Origin: Collinsella sp. AF02-46-1
Lineage (GTDB): Bacteria; Actinomycetota; Coriobacteriia; Coriobacteriales; Coriobacteriaceae
Direction: 5' to 3'
NCBI GenBank assembly: GCA_934876235.1
Contig: CAKXKM010000036.1
Coordinates: forward strand, 5,481-17,932
DNA: 12,452 bases
Position 1 is the stretch's first letter. Each line of letters begins with the position of its first letter. Shown one piece after another: positions 6,640 through 12,452 of this stretch. The position numbers and the translations under genes are program-made. The notes beneath the pieces are model-generated. The model was given only the letters and a program-made list of their open reading frames with translations, was not told where the DNA came from and searched no databases.

Positions 6640-7512
6640 CTACGCGGAAAGCTCAAAGCCGTATTTGGCCCAAATCTTCTGGGCCTTCTTGTTGGACAGG
6701 CAAAAGTCGATAAACGCCTTGGCCTCGTCGGCATGTTCGGAGCCATCGGCGACAGCGCCCGGATACACGATGGGCTTATGCGAGTCCTCGGGGCACACAA
6801 AGGCCTCCTCGATGCCGTCGTAGCGGAAGATGTCGGAGCTGTAAACAAAACCGGCCACGCAGTCGCCCGTAGAGACGTAAGACGCAGCAGTGCCGACCTT
6901 ATCGGCCAGGGCCACCTTGTCGGCGATCTCGGGAGCATACTCGCCGTCGTCGCCCTCAGTGCCGGTATAGAGGCCCACGGAAGCCAGCGCTTGGTTGGCG
7001 TACTTGCCGGCGGGAACGGTCTTGGCGTCGCCGATGGCGATCTTGCCGTCCAGGTTCGCGACGTCAGCAATTGCCTCGACCTTGGTGTCGGAGCCCTCGG
7101 CGCGAATGATCACGAGGTCGTTGACGAACATGTCCTCACGGGTGTCGGCGTCGACGAGCTCGGCGGCTTCGGCGTCGTCCATGGTGCCCTTGGAGGCTGT
7201 GATGAGCACGTCGACGGCGGCACCGGCGCGCATCTGCTCGACGAGGTCGCCAGAAGCCTTAAACTGCGTGTCGGAAAAGGCGGTGCCAGTCTGGTCGGTG
7301 TAGAGCTTCTGAACCTCGGGCAGAGCCTTCTCGAGCGAGTTGGCAGCAAAGACCTGCAGCTCGACAGCCTTCTTGGACGAAATCTTGGCGGAGCCGGCAT
7401 CGGAACCGGTCGACTCAGGCTCCTTGTTTCCGGAGCAGCCGGCAAGGCCAAGGCCGGCAGCGGCGACAGCGGAGAGTGAGACGAATCCGCGGCGAGAAAC
7501 CATATCGAACAT
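6640..7512 (-). CDS. modA: Molybdate-binding lipoprotein ModA
   Basis: A 290-residue substrate-binding lipoprotein that captures molybdate (or tungstate) outside the membrane for ModBC. It begins MFDMVSRRGFVSLSAVAAAG. The twin arginines in SRRGFVS resemble a Tat signal, and the lipobox LAGC puts the lipidated cysteine at about residue 26. The mature part has the ModA pattern: VFAANSLEKALPEV near the first strand, then FKASGDLVEQMRAGAAVDVLITAS, which supplies oxyanion-binding serines, then IAIGDAKTVPAGKYANQAL and a KAFIDFCLSNKKAQKIWAKYGF end. Start ATG 7512 has AAAGGG 6 nt upstream. TTG 7518 overlaps that spacing and is less likely. It is the first gene of modABC, with its own promoter region. 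Confidence 0.92.
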   Translation of the reverse strand: MFDMVSRRGFVSLSAVAAAGLGLAGCSGNKEPESTGSDAGSAKISSKKAVELQVFAANSLEKALPEVQKLYTDQTGTAFSDTQFKASGDLVEQMRAGAAVDVLITASKGTMDDAEAAELVDADTREDMFVNDLVIIRAEGSDTKVEAIADVANLDGKIAIGDAKTVPAGKYANQALASVGLYTGTEGDDGEYAPEIADKVALADKVGTAASYVSTGDCVAGFVYSSDIFRYDGIEEAFVCPEDSHKPIVYPGAVADGSEHADEAKAFIDFCLSNKKAQKIWAKYGFELSA

Positions 7513-7572
7513 GTTCAACCCTTTCGTACCTTGTGCCCGGGTACCCCACCGCGGGCTTTATTCTGTAATTAG

Positions 7573-7634
7573 ATTATACTTCGATGCGAATAATGATTAT
7601 GAGAAATTATTCTCGTCTGAGAATATAGTTTCAA
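7573..7634 (-). promoter_or_regulatory. modABC promoter and operator region with nested palindromes
   Basis: Two minus-strand promoters are possible. One has -35 TTGAAA (7629-7634), a 17-nt spacer and -10 AATAAT (7606-7611). The other is a perfect -10 TATAAT (7573-7578) with no good -35. Between them are ATAAT-G-ATTAT (7590-7600), GAGAA-4-TTCTC (7601-7614) and ATTCTC-4-GAGAAT (7609-7624). The first matches the Fur-type 7-1-7 pattern TGATAATNATTATCA at 11 of 14 positions. I see no E. coli-type ModE box. A metal-responsive repressor is plausible but not shown. Confidence 0.5.
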
Positions 7635-7666
7635 GCGTGCCTACAGAATGCCGTCCCCTTGGGTGC

Positions 7667-7703
7667 AAATAAAAGGCGGAGCAGCCGTTCAGGTCGCTCC
7701 GCC
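7667..7703 (-). terminator. Intrinsic terminator after mogA
   Basis: In the minus-strand transcript the arms GGCGGAGC (7696-7703) and GCTCCGCC (7675-7682) pair perfectly and are followed directly by UUUUAUUU (7667-7674). This is a textbook Rho-independent terminator. It ends the moeA-mogA unit 14 nt after the mogA stop and separates it from the modABC promoter. Confidence 0.92.
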
Positions 7704-7716
7704 GCAGGTAAACCGC

Positions 7717-8196
7717 TTAGTTGGTATGTCCGCCGCCCGCTGTCATCTGAGCCGCATGCTCCAGCTGGTCCGCTATGGCCTCCCAGCTTTCGCGGGCGGC
7801 CTTCGTAGAACCGGGAAAGTTTACGACAAGTGTATGACCTCGTTGCATGCAAATAGCGCGCGAGAGCATAGCGCGGCGCGTCTTGGTCATGGAGTACGCA
7901 CGGATTGCCTCTGCAATACCCGGCACATCGCGCTCGCAGACGGCACGCGTCGCCTCGGGCGTCACATCGCGCATCGAAAGCCCCGTGCCGCCGCAGGTGA
8001 GCACGACATTGGCGTGGCACTCATCGGCGGCTTCCACAATGGCATCACCGATCTCGCTGGCGTCGTCGCGCACGACCACATGTGAGGCGACCGTCCAGCC
8101 CTGCGCCTCGATAAGTTCCTCGAGCGCGGCTCCAGCCTCGTCCTGGGCAAGATCGCGCGTATCCGAGCACGTCACGATCGATATCTTCAGCTCCAT
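7717..8196 (-). CDS. mogA: Molybdopterin adenylyltransferase, MogA/MoaB family
   Basis: A 159-residue cytoplasmic enzyme that would adenylylate molybdopterin, making the activated substrate on which MoeA inserts molybdate. Seen: a Rossmann-like start ELKISIVTCSDTRD, the GGTG loop (69-72) in LTCGGTGLSMRDVTPEAT, the family RDVTPEA motif (76-82), and NFPGST near residue 130, which matches the conserved PGSP-type loop. The length is right for MogA/MoaB. ATG 8196 has AGGAGG 6-7 nt upstream, and that site overlaps the moeA stop (TAGGAGG), so translation is coupled to moeA. The frame is open further upstream inside moeA, but that part is not family-like. MogA and MoaB cannot be separated by sight; both have this activity or a related one. 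Confidence 0.88.
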   Translation of the reverse strand: MELKISIVTCSDTRDLAQDEAGAALEELIEAQGWTVASHVVVRDDASEIGDAIVEAADECHANVVLTCGGTGLSMRDVTPEATRAVCERDVPGIAEAIRAYSMTKTRRAMLSRAICMQRGHTLVVNFPGSTKAARESWEAIADQLEHAAQMTAGGGHTN

Positions 8197-8206
8197 AGCA
8201 TTCCTC

Positions 8207-9469
8207 CTACAACACGGCGCCCTCGGGCAGGTCGACGCGAACAACGTCCACGACATCGCCCACCTTGAGGTCGCACGGTCCTTCGTCAACACGCAACAGG
8301 CAGTTCGCACGCTGCATAGTTCCAAGCAGCGCCGAATTCTGCGTCTTAGCCTCGGTCACCAACAGCTCACCGGTCTCGGGGTCGCGCAAAACCGTGGCGC
8401 GATCGAAGAAGCGGCGATGCTGTCGCTTTTTCACGCCGTGCGTGAGCGTCGCCTGCTGTACGGGACGCGCACCCTCGGCAAAGCCGCGCATCTTGCGGAT
8501 CGCCGGACGGGCGAGCATCTCAAAGCCCACATACGCCGCGGCCGGATTGCCTGAAAGCCCCAGGTAGGGCTTACCCCCGAGCAAGCCAAACGTGATGGCC
8601 TTGCCCGGACGCATCGAGATACGGTCAAACAGCACCTCGCCCTCGCGCCGGACGAGCGCCGTCACGTAGTCGTAGTCGCCTGCCGAGGCGCCACCGCTCG
8701 TAATGACAAAATCGCACTCTTGCACCGCGCGATGCACAAACTCGGCAATCGCCTGCTCATCATCGGGCGCAATGCCGTAGAACACGGGCTCGGCGCCGGC
8801 ATCGAGTGCCTCGGCCATCAACGCCGACGAGTTGGAGTCGCGAATCTGCCCGCGCGCCGGCACGTCACTCGGCGCGACCAGTTCCGTGCCCAGCGAGATG
8901 ATGCCCACACGCGGGACAGCGTGTACCTTCACGCTCGCGTATCCGGCGCTTGCCAGCAGACCCGCGCCCGCCGGAGCCACGACCTCGCCAGCGTGCATCA
9001 CAACATCGCCGGCATGGGCCTCCTCGGCGGCAGAGCGAACGTTCTCCCCTACCTTGGCAGGCGCCGAGAACCTCACACGCGAGTCCTCGTTGCCGTCGCC
9101 ATCGAGCACGTCAACGATCTCGTATTTCACCACGGCATCGGCACCTTCGGGTACCGGCGCGCCCGTCATGATGCGGACCGTCTCGCCCGCGCCGATTGCG
9201 CCCTCAAACACATGGCCCGCGGCCTCGTGTCCGATAACGTCGAGCGTCACCGGCGCCTCGCCAGACGCCTGCGCCAAGTCCGCCGACCGCACGGCATATC
9301 CGTCCATAGCGCTGTTGGCAAACGGCGAGATATCGATATCGGCCGTGGCATCCTCAGCCAGGGGAAGACCGGCGGCCTGCCACACGGGAATCTCGACAAC
9401 TTCGGTGCGATTCACGTGCGACAAGACGATCGCCTGTGCGTCCTCCAACGGAATGAGTTTCTCAGCCAT
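8207..9469 (-). CDS. moeA: Molybdopterin molybdenumtransferase MoeA
   Basis: A 420-residue enzyme that inserts molybdate into adenylylated molybdopterin, the last common step of molybdenum cofactor synthesis. Seen: an N-terminal region with SAMDGYAVRSADL (near residue 57), the central MogA-like domain with TSGGASAGDYDYV (near 256-268, the MoeA form of the SGG-S-GD-D motif), RPGKAITFG, and GLSGNPAAAYVGFE (near 300-312). The C-terminal beta domain ends in a VGDVVDVVRVD segment. Length matches E. coli MoeA (411). Start: ATG 9469 (MAEKLIPLEDAQ) with AGAGGT 4 nt upstream. An ATG at 9484 in the same frame would add five residues and has no clear ribosome binding site. It is the first gene of the moeA-mogA unit and divergent from the CLC transporter gene. 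Confidence 0.95.
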   Translation of the reverse strand: MAEKLIPLEDAQAIVLSHVNRTEVVEIPVWQAAGLPLAEDATADIDISPFANSAMDGYAVRSADLAQASGEAPVTLDVIGHEAAGHVFEGAIGAGETVRIMTGAPVPEGADAVVKYEIVDVLDGDGNEDSRVRFSAPAKVGENVRSAAEEAHAGDVVMHAGEVVAPAGAGLLASAGYASVKVHAVPRVGIISLGTELVAPSDVPARGQIRDSNSSALMAEALDAGAEPVFYGIAPDDEQAIAEFVHRAVQECDFVITSGGASAGDYDYVTALVRREGEVLFDRISMRPGKAITFGLLGGKPYLGLSGNPAAAYVGFEMLARPAIRKMRGFAEGARPVQQATLTHGVKKRQHRRFFDRATVLRDPETGELLVTEAKTQNSALLGTMQRANCLLRVDEGPCDLKVGDVVDVVRVDLPEGAVL

Positions 9470-9527
9470 ATACACCTCTAGCATGCTGCGACGCACATCA
9501 CGGGCGCCGATTCTTTATGTTTATCTC

Positions 9528-9533
9528 AGTATA
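9528..9533 (-). promoter_or_regulatory. Candidate -10 element for moeA-mogA
   Basis: TATACT on the minus strand (5 of 6 to consensus) lies about 60 nt before the moeA start, in an AT-rich patch of the divergent region. A convincing -35 is missing: TTGAGC upstream leaves only a 14-nt spacer. A TATAAT also reads on the plus strand at 9530-9535, overlapping it. Confidence 0.4.
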
Positions 9534-9645
9534 ATCCCCCGCCGCCTGCTCAAGACCTGGCCCGCGGCCGCGAATACACCTGTCGGTAACGGACGGCGAA
9601 ACAGAACCGAAACCAACCTGCCGGTTTGTCTCGTTTGGCACGTTC

Positions 9646-9651
9646 TATAAT
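9646..9651 (+). promoter_or_regulatory. Candidate -10 element for the CLC transporter gene
   Basis: A perfect TATAAT ends 29 nt before the ATG, which would give a leader of roughly 23 nt. No good -35 is seen at 16-18 nt (GGTTTG at best). I looked in 9480-9680 for a fluoride riboswitch (crcB motif) and saw none of its conserved segments. Confidence 0.5.
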
Positions 9652-9680
9652 GCTTGCGTTGCAACCTAAAAGAGGAACGT

Positions 9681-11102
9681 ATGGCTTTTACCGACAAACC
9701 CGAAAGCGCAAACGAGGCGCAGGATCATTCCCAGTCGCTCGACGACGGCGGCTTTTTCTCCCTTAATGACGTCATCATGGCAGGCAGGCAACAGCTCACC
9801 CGCTCCGAGCATCTCTTGGCTGCCGACACGCGCCGCAACGCCCGCAACCTACTCGCGAGCGCCAAGTTGCTCGTGCTCGTCGTCATCGTCTCGCTCGCCA
9901 TGGGCGTTGCCGCTTGGGCGTTTTTGGCCTCGCTGAATATCGCGACCGACTATCGCGAGCACCATGCGTGGGTCTACGCGCTGCTTCCCGTTGTGGGCGT
10001 TGCCACCGCATGGGTGTACAAAAACCACGGCCTTGCCGCCAAACGCGGTAACAATCTGGTCATCGACTCCGCTCTGGGCACACGTCTCATCCATATGCGC
10101 ATGGCCGTCCTCACCTTCGTCTGCTCCACGCTCACACATCTAACGGGCGGGTCGGCCGGTCGCGAGGGAGCTGCGGTGCAGATTGGCGGCACCATCGCCA
10201 GCAACATCTCGAGCCTCGCCAACCTCAAAAAGCATGACCACCACGACCTCATGCTCGCCGGCATCTCGTCGGCCTTTGGCGCCGTATTCGGTTCGCCCCT
10301 TGCCGGAGCTTTCTTTGGTATGGAAATGTGCTTTATCGGCAAGATTGACTACACCGCAGGCATCTACTGCCTGGTCGCCTCGTTTACCGGCTACTTTACA
10401 TCACTCGCTCTGGGTACCGAGTACGAAGCGAATGTCATCGCCAGCGTTCCCGCCATGACGCCCAAAACGGTCGTTATCGTTGTTATCAGCGCCATTATCT
10501 TCGGTCTGACGGCACGCCTCTTTGCCTGGTCGGTTCGAACCGTCAAGAGCCTGTACGGTCGCTTTATAACCAATTACCTCGTCCGCGCACTCATAGGCGC
10601 ACTCGTGGTTTTGGCCGCCTATGCCCTCCTCGACGCCTGGGACTACGCCGGCCTTTCCACGTGGCTTTCCGGCGCCGGATTTGCAGGCAACACCACCCTG
10701 GCGGACGCAGCCATCAAGTTGGTCGTCACAGCGCTTACCCTGGGCGCGGGCTTCCAAGGCGGCGAGGTCACGCCCCTGTTTGGCATCGGTGCGGCACTCG
10801 GTGGCTGGATCGGTTGCCTTACCGGGCTTGACCCCAGTTTTCTGGCGGCTCTCGGCATGCTCGGCGTGTTCTGCGCCGGCCTCAACGTGCCCATCACCAC
10901 CTGCATGATGGCCATCGACCTGTTCCACGGCACGGCCGCCGGGTTCTTTGTCATCGTGGCCTTTATCAGCTACCTAACCGGCGGACACCGCGGCGTGTAC
11001 CCCGCCCAGCGCATCATCTCACCCAAGCGCCGTTCGCTTATTGTGGATGAGGGCGGTACGGTAGCGGATGCTATCGAGCGCCACAACGACCTGATAGAGT
11101 AG
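9681..11102 (+). CDS. CLC-family anion channel/transporter, possibly fluoride-type
   Basis: A 473-residue integral membrane protein. After a soluble N-terminal stretch of about 60 residues come many hydrophobic helices (first near 62-85). Family motifs: GSAGREGAAVQIGG (157-170) with the gating glutamate E162, FGSPLAGAFFGMEM in the following helix, and GAGFQGGEVTPLFGIGAALG (near 355-374), the counterpart of the GGxFxP segment. There are no CBS domains, as usual for short bacterial members. At the position of the chloride-coordinating GSGIP motif it has GNNLV (123-127), which recalls the fluoride/proton antiporter branch (CLC-F). Start ATG 9681 has AGAGG 5-6 nt upstream; the in-frame TTG at 9654 has none. 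The substrate (chloride or fluoride) is not settled by sight. Confidence 0.88.
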   Translation: MAFTDKPESANEAQDHSQSLDDGGFFSLNDVIMAGRQQLTRSEHLLAADTRRNARNLLASAKLLVLVVIVSLAMGVAAWAFLASLNIATDYREHHAWVYALLPVVGVATAWVYKNHGLAAKRGNNLVIDSALGTRLIHMRMAVLTFVCSTLTHLTGGSAGREGAAVQIGGTIASNISSLANLKKHDHHDLMLAGISSAFGAVFGSPLAGAFFGMEMCFIGKIDYTAGIYCLVASFTGYFTSLALGTEYEANVIASVPAMTPKTVVIVVISAIIFGLTARLFAWSVRTVKSLYGRFITNYLVRALIGALVVLAAYALLDAWDYAGLSTWLSGAGFAGNTTLADAAIKLVVTALTLGAGFQGGEVTPLFGIGAALGGWIGCLTGLDPSFLAALGMLGVFCAGLNVPITTCMMAIDLFHGTAAGFFVIVAFISYLTGGHRGVYPAQRIISPKRRSLIVDEGGTVADAIERHNDLIE

Positions 11103-11188
11103 ATGTAATAATCGCCGTGCAGCCACAATCGGGGGCAATTCGACCTGAGCGCGACCGCACTGTCATGTCACACGCCGGGAGTCGCCCC

Positions 11189-12151
11189 ATGCACGCAACT
11201 GATTTTGGTCGCACGCTCATCATCGCCAACCCAGCCGCCCAGTCGGGTGCGGCACGCGAAGTTGCCGAGCGCCTGCAACGCTTTTTGGACATGACTGCAC
11301 GCGCATCCCAGTTTGACCTGGTGTTGACCGAGCGTATGGGACACGCCAAGGAGCTGGCCGCACAGGCTCAGGGCTATCGCACCGTTATCGCCCTTGGCGG
11401 CGACGGCGTGATTCACGAGGTCGTCAACGGGCTTATGATGCAAAAGGAGGACGCCCGCCCCGCTCTTGCCGTCCTGCCCGTGGGCTCCGGCAACGATTTT
11501 GTCCAGACGCTCGGCATCGACGATTTCTCCGGCAAGGATTTTGGCGCGCTGCTCACCTGCGAGCTGCAGCGTCAGGACATCGGGTGCATTCGCTCGTGGA
11601 GCCCTGCGAGCGGCAGCGGCGAGGCTACCGTTGAGTACTACGACCAGACGCTTTCGGTCGGCATCGATGCCGCCATCGGCCTTGGCACCACCGAGCTGCG
11701 CAAAAAGACCGGCCTGACGGGTGCTCCGCTCTACACCCTCTCGGGACTTGAGCAGTTTGGTCTGCGCTATCGCAACTACCCCATGACAGTCAGCTTTGAC
11801 GGCGCACCCGCCGAGCGCGTGAGGGCGATCATCATGGCAATTCAGCTGGGCCCCACCTATGGCTCGGGCTATCGCATCTGTCCCGATGCCGATCCCTGCG
11901 ACGGCATACTCGACGTCTGCTACGCCTGCGGCCCCGTCCCACGCGCGGTTGCCCTGCCAATGTTCCTTTCGGCCAAAGACGGCCACCATACCAAACTGCC
12001 GCCGATTCGCATGCGCCGCTGCCGCCATGCCGACCTCACCTTTGAGGAGCCCGACTACCCCATCCAGGCCGACGGCGAGCCCGTTGTCGCCTCGCGCATC
12101 GAGGTCGACGTCCTCGGCGGAGCCCTCCACGTCTGGCACCCCACCCGCTAG
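11189..12151 (+). CDS. Diacylglycerol kinase / YegS-like lipid kinase
   Basis: A 320-residue cytoplasmic kinase of the DAGK catalytic family (DgkB, YegS, BmrU), which phosphorylates diacylglycerol or a related lipid at the membrane. Seen: LIIANPAAQSG (10-20), the nucleotide loop ALGGDGVIHEVVNG (near 68-81), LPVGSGNDF (near 95-103), and the C-terminal beta sandwich with DPCDGILDVCYA and DGEPV near the end, where family members have DGE. GGDGV in place of GGDGT and GSGND in place of GTGND are mild departures. Start: the frame opens at GTG 11117, and ATG 11165 is also possible, but ATG 11189 has GGGAG 7 nt upstream and begins just before the first strand. It lies 86 nt after the CLC gene with no terminator seen, so co-transcription is possible. 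Confidence 0.88.
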   Translation: MHATDFGRTLIIANPAAQSGAAREVAERLQRFLDMTARASQFDLVLTERMGHAKELAAQAQGYRTVIALGGDGVIHEVVNGLMMQKEDARPALAVLPVGSGNDFVQTLGIDDFSGKDFGALLTCELQRQDIGCIRSWSPASGSGEATVEYYDQTLSVGIDAAIGLGTTELRKKTGLTGAPLYTLSGLEQFGLRYRNYPMTVSFDGAPAERVRAIIMAIQLGPTYGSGYRICPDADPCDGILDVCYACGPVPRAVALPMFLSAKDGHHTKLPPIRMRRCRHADLTFEEPDYPIQADGEPVVASRIEVDVLGGALHVWHPTR

Positions 12152-12158
12152 CCGCCCC

Positions 12159-12229
12159 TAAGTTGCGGTGAAATAGGGACTGTTTATGCAGCTAAAGTCG
12201 CAAAACAGTCCCTATTTCCCCGCAACTTA
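12159..12229. repeat. Long imperfect inverted repeat between converging genes
   Basis: Arms 12159-12185 and 12203-12229 are 27 bases each and complementary at 26 positions, with a 17-base loop. It sits between the stop of the lipid kinase gene and the stop of the minus-strand release-factor-like gene, and could terminate or protect both messages. There is no U tract on either side. Bases 12168-12183 match 13 of 16 bases of the palindrome at 983-998, which points to a repeated element family rather than a plain terminator. Confidence 0.8.
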
Positions 12230-12237
12230 TGAGGAGG

Positions 12238-12452
12238 CTAGTCGTCGCTGCCCGGTTTGCGACGGTTAGCCTTTTTAATGGCGTTGAAGTGTTTGTCGTT
12301 GAGCCTGCGCTGGCGCGAGCGCTGAGGCACCTTGGTCTTTACGCGTCGGCGCGGTGGACGCCCGCGCCGCTCAAGCTCAGCGCGCAGCTTACGCAGGCAG
12401 CTACTACGGTTTTGGAACTGACTGCGGCTCTCGCGCGCCGTCACGGTAATTC
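12238..12452 (-). CDS. Release-factor-like protein (ArfB/PrfH type), C-terminal part, cut by window edge
   Basis: The last 70 or so residues of a protein whose start lies beyond the right edge. The frame stays open to base 12452 and ends in TAG at 12238-12240. It reads TARESRSQFQNRSSCLRKLR and then an arginine- and lysine-rich tail. 'SRSQFQNR...CLRKL' followed by a basic tail is the end of the class I release-factor catalytic domain and the ribosome-binding tail of stalled-ribosome rescue hydrolases such as ArfB. The catalytic GGQ motif would lie upstream, outside the window, so activity cannot be judged. A GTG at 12444 is inside the domain and is not the start. Confidence 0.8.
   Translation of the reverse strand, partial: ITVTARESRSQFQNRSSCLRKLRAELERRGRPPRRRVKTKVPQRSRQRRLNDKHFNAIKKANRRKPGSDD

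Noticed and set aside
4241..6823. Very long open frame (860 codons) on the plus strand, opposite modB and modC
   Set aside because: It runs antisense to well-supported genes, is rich in His and Arg with no family motifs, and is explained by the strong codon bias of high-G+C DNA.
7513..7660. ModE box or molybdenum cofactor riboswitch before modA
   Set aside because: No match to the E. coli ModE inverted repeat by eye, and the leader after the TATAAT is only about 60 nt, too short for the Moco RNA.
9480..9680. Fluoride riboswitch before the CLC gene
   Set aside because: None of the conserved segments of the crcB motif were found, and the predicted leader is only about 23 nt.
11168..12139. 323-codon open frame on the minus strand opposite the lipid kinase gene
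   Set aside because: Shadow of a gene with conserved kinase motifs on the other strand. No motifs of its own.
1..12452. CRISPR arrays, tRNA or rRNA genes, insertion sequences
   Set aside because: No regularly spaced direct repeats, no cloverleaf-like segments and no transposase motifs were seen on either strand.

Overview
The window is high-G+C DNA from what is probably an anaerobic actinobacterium. My best guess is a Coriobacteriia member such as Collinsella. That placement rests on gene content (an oxygen-sensitive double-cubane or dehydratase-type reductase with its activase, plus a molybdenum module) and on base and codon use. It was not searched. I find ten complete genes, one partial gene at each end, and one candidate leader ORF of 22 codons.

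Left part (1-3990), all on the minus strand. One transcription unit reads leftward from a promoter near 3959-3986, through a leader of about 330 nt. It holds two tandem paralogues of the BcrC/HgdB/YjiM superfamily (2339-3622 and 1020-2183), an ATP-dependent Fe-S activase of the YjiL/HgdC type (151-915), and the first 45 codons of a probable glycosyltransferase. The second paralogue and the activase closely resemble E. coli YjiM and YjiL as I remember them. This points to a double-cubane-cluster reductase rather than a classical 2-hydroxyacyl-CoA dehydratase, and no CoA-transferase is present. A perfect 31-bp palindrome lies between the second paralogue and the activase.

Middle part (4010-9533), all on the minus strand: molybdenum supply and use. 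moeA (8207-9469) and mogA (7717-8196) form one unit that ends in a strong terminator at 7667-7703. modA, modB and modC (7512 down to 4055) form a second unit with its own AT-rich promoter and operator region, and end in a terminator at 4010-4050. ModABC would import molybdate, and MogA and MoeA would adenylylate molybdopterin and insert the metal. ModB is unusual in carrying a secreted N-terminal domain of about 185 residues.

Right part (9646-12452). A CLC-family anion transporter (9681-11102) and a diacylglycerol kinase or YegS-like lipid kinase (11189-12151) run on the plus strand. They converge on the 3' end of a release-factor-like (ArfB-type) gene on the minus strand (12238-12452). A 27-bp imperfect inverted repeat sits between the converging genes. 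Its arm shares 13 of 16 bases with the palindrome at 981-1011, so the two look like members of one dispersed palindrome family.

There are no transposases, CRISPR arrays, tRNAs or rRNAs that I can see.
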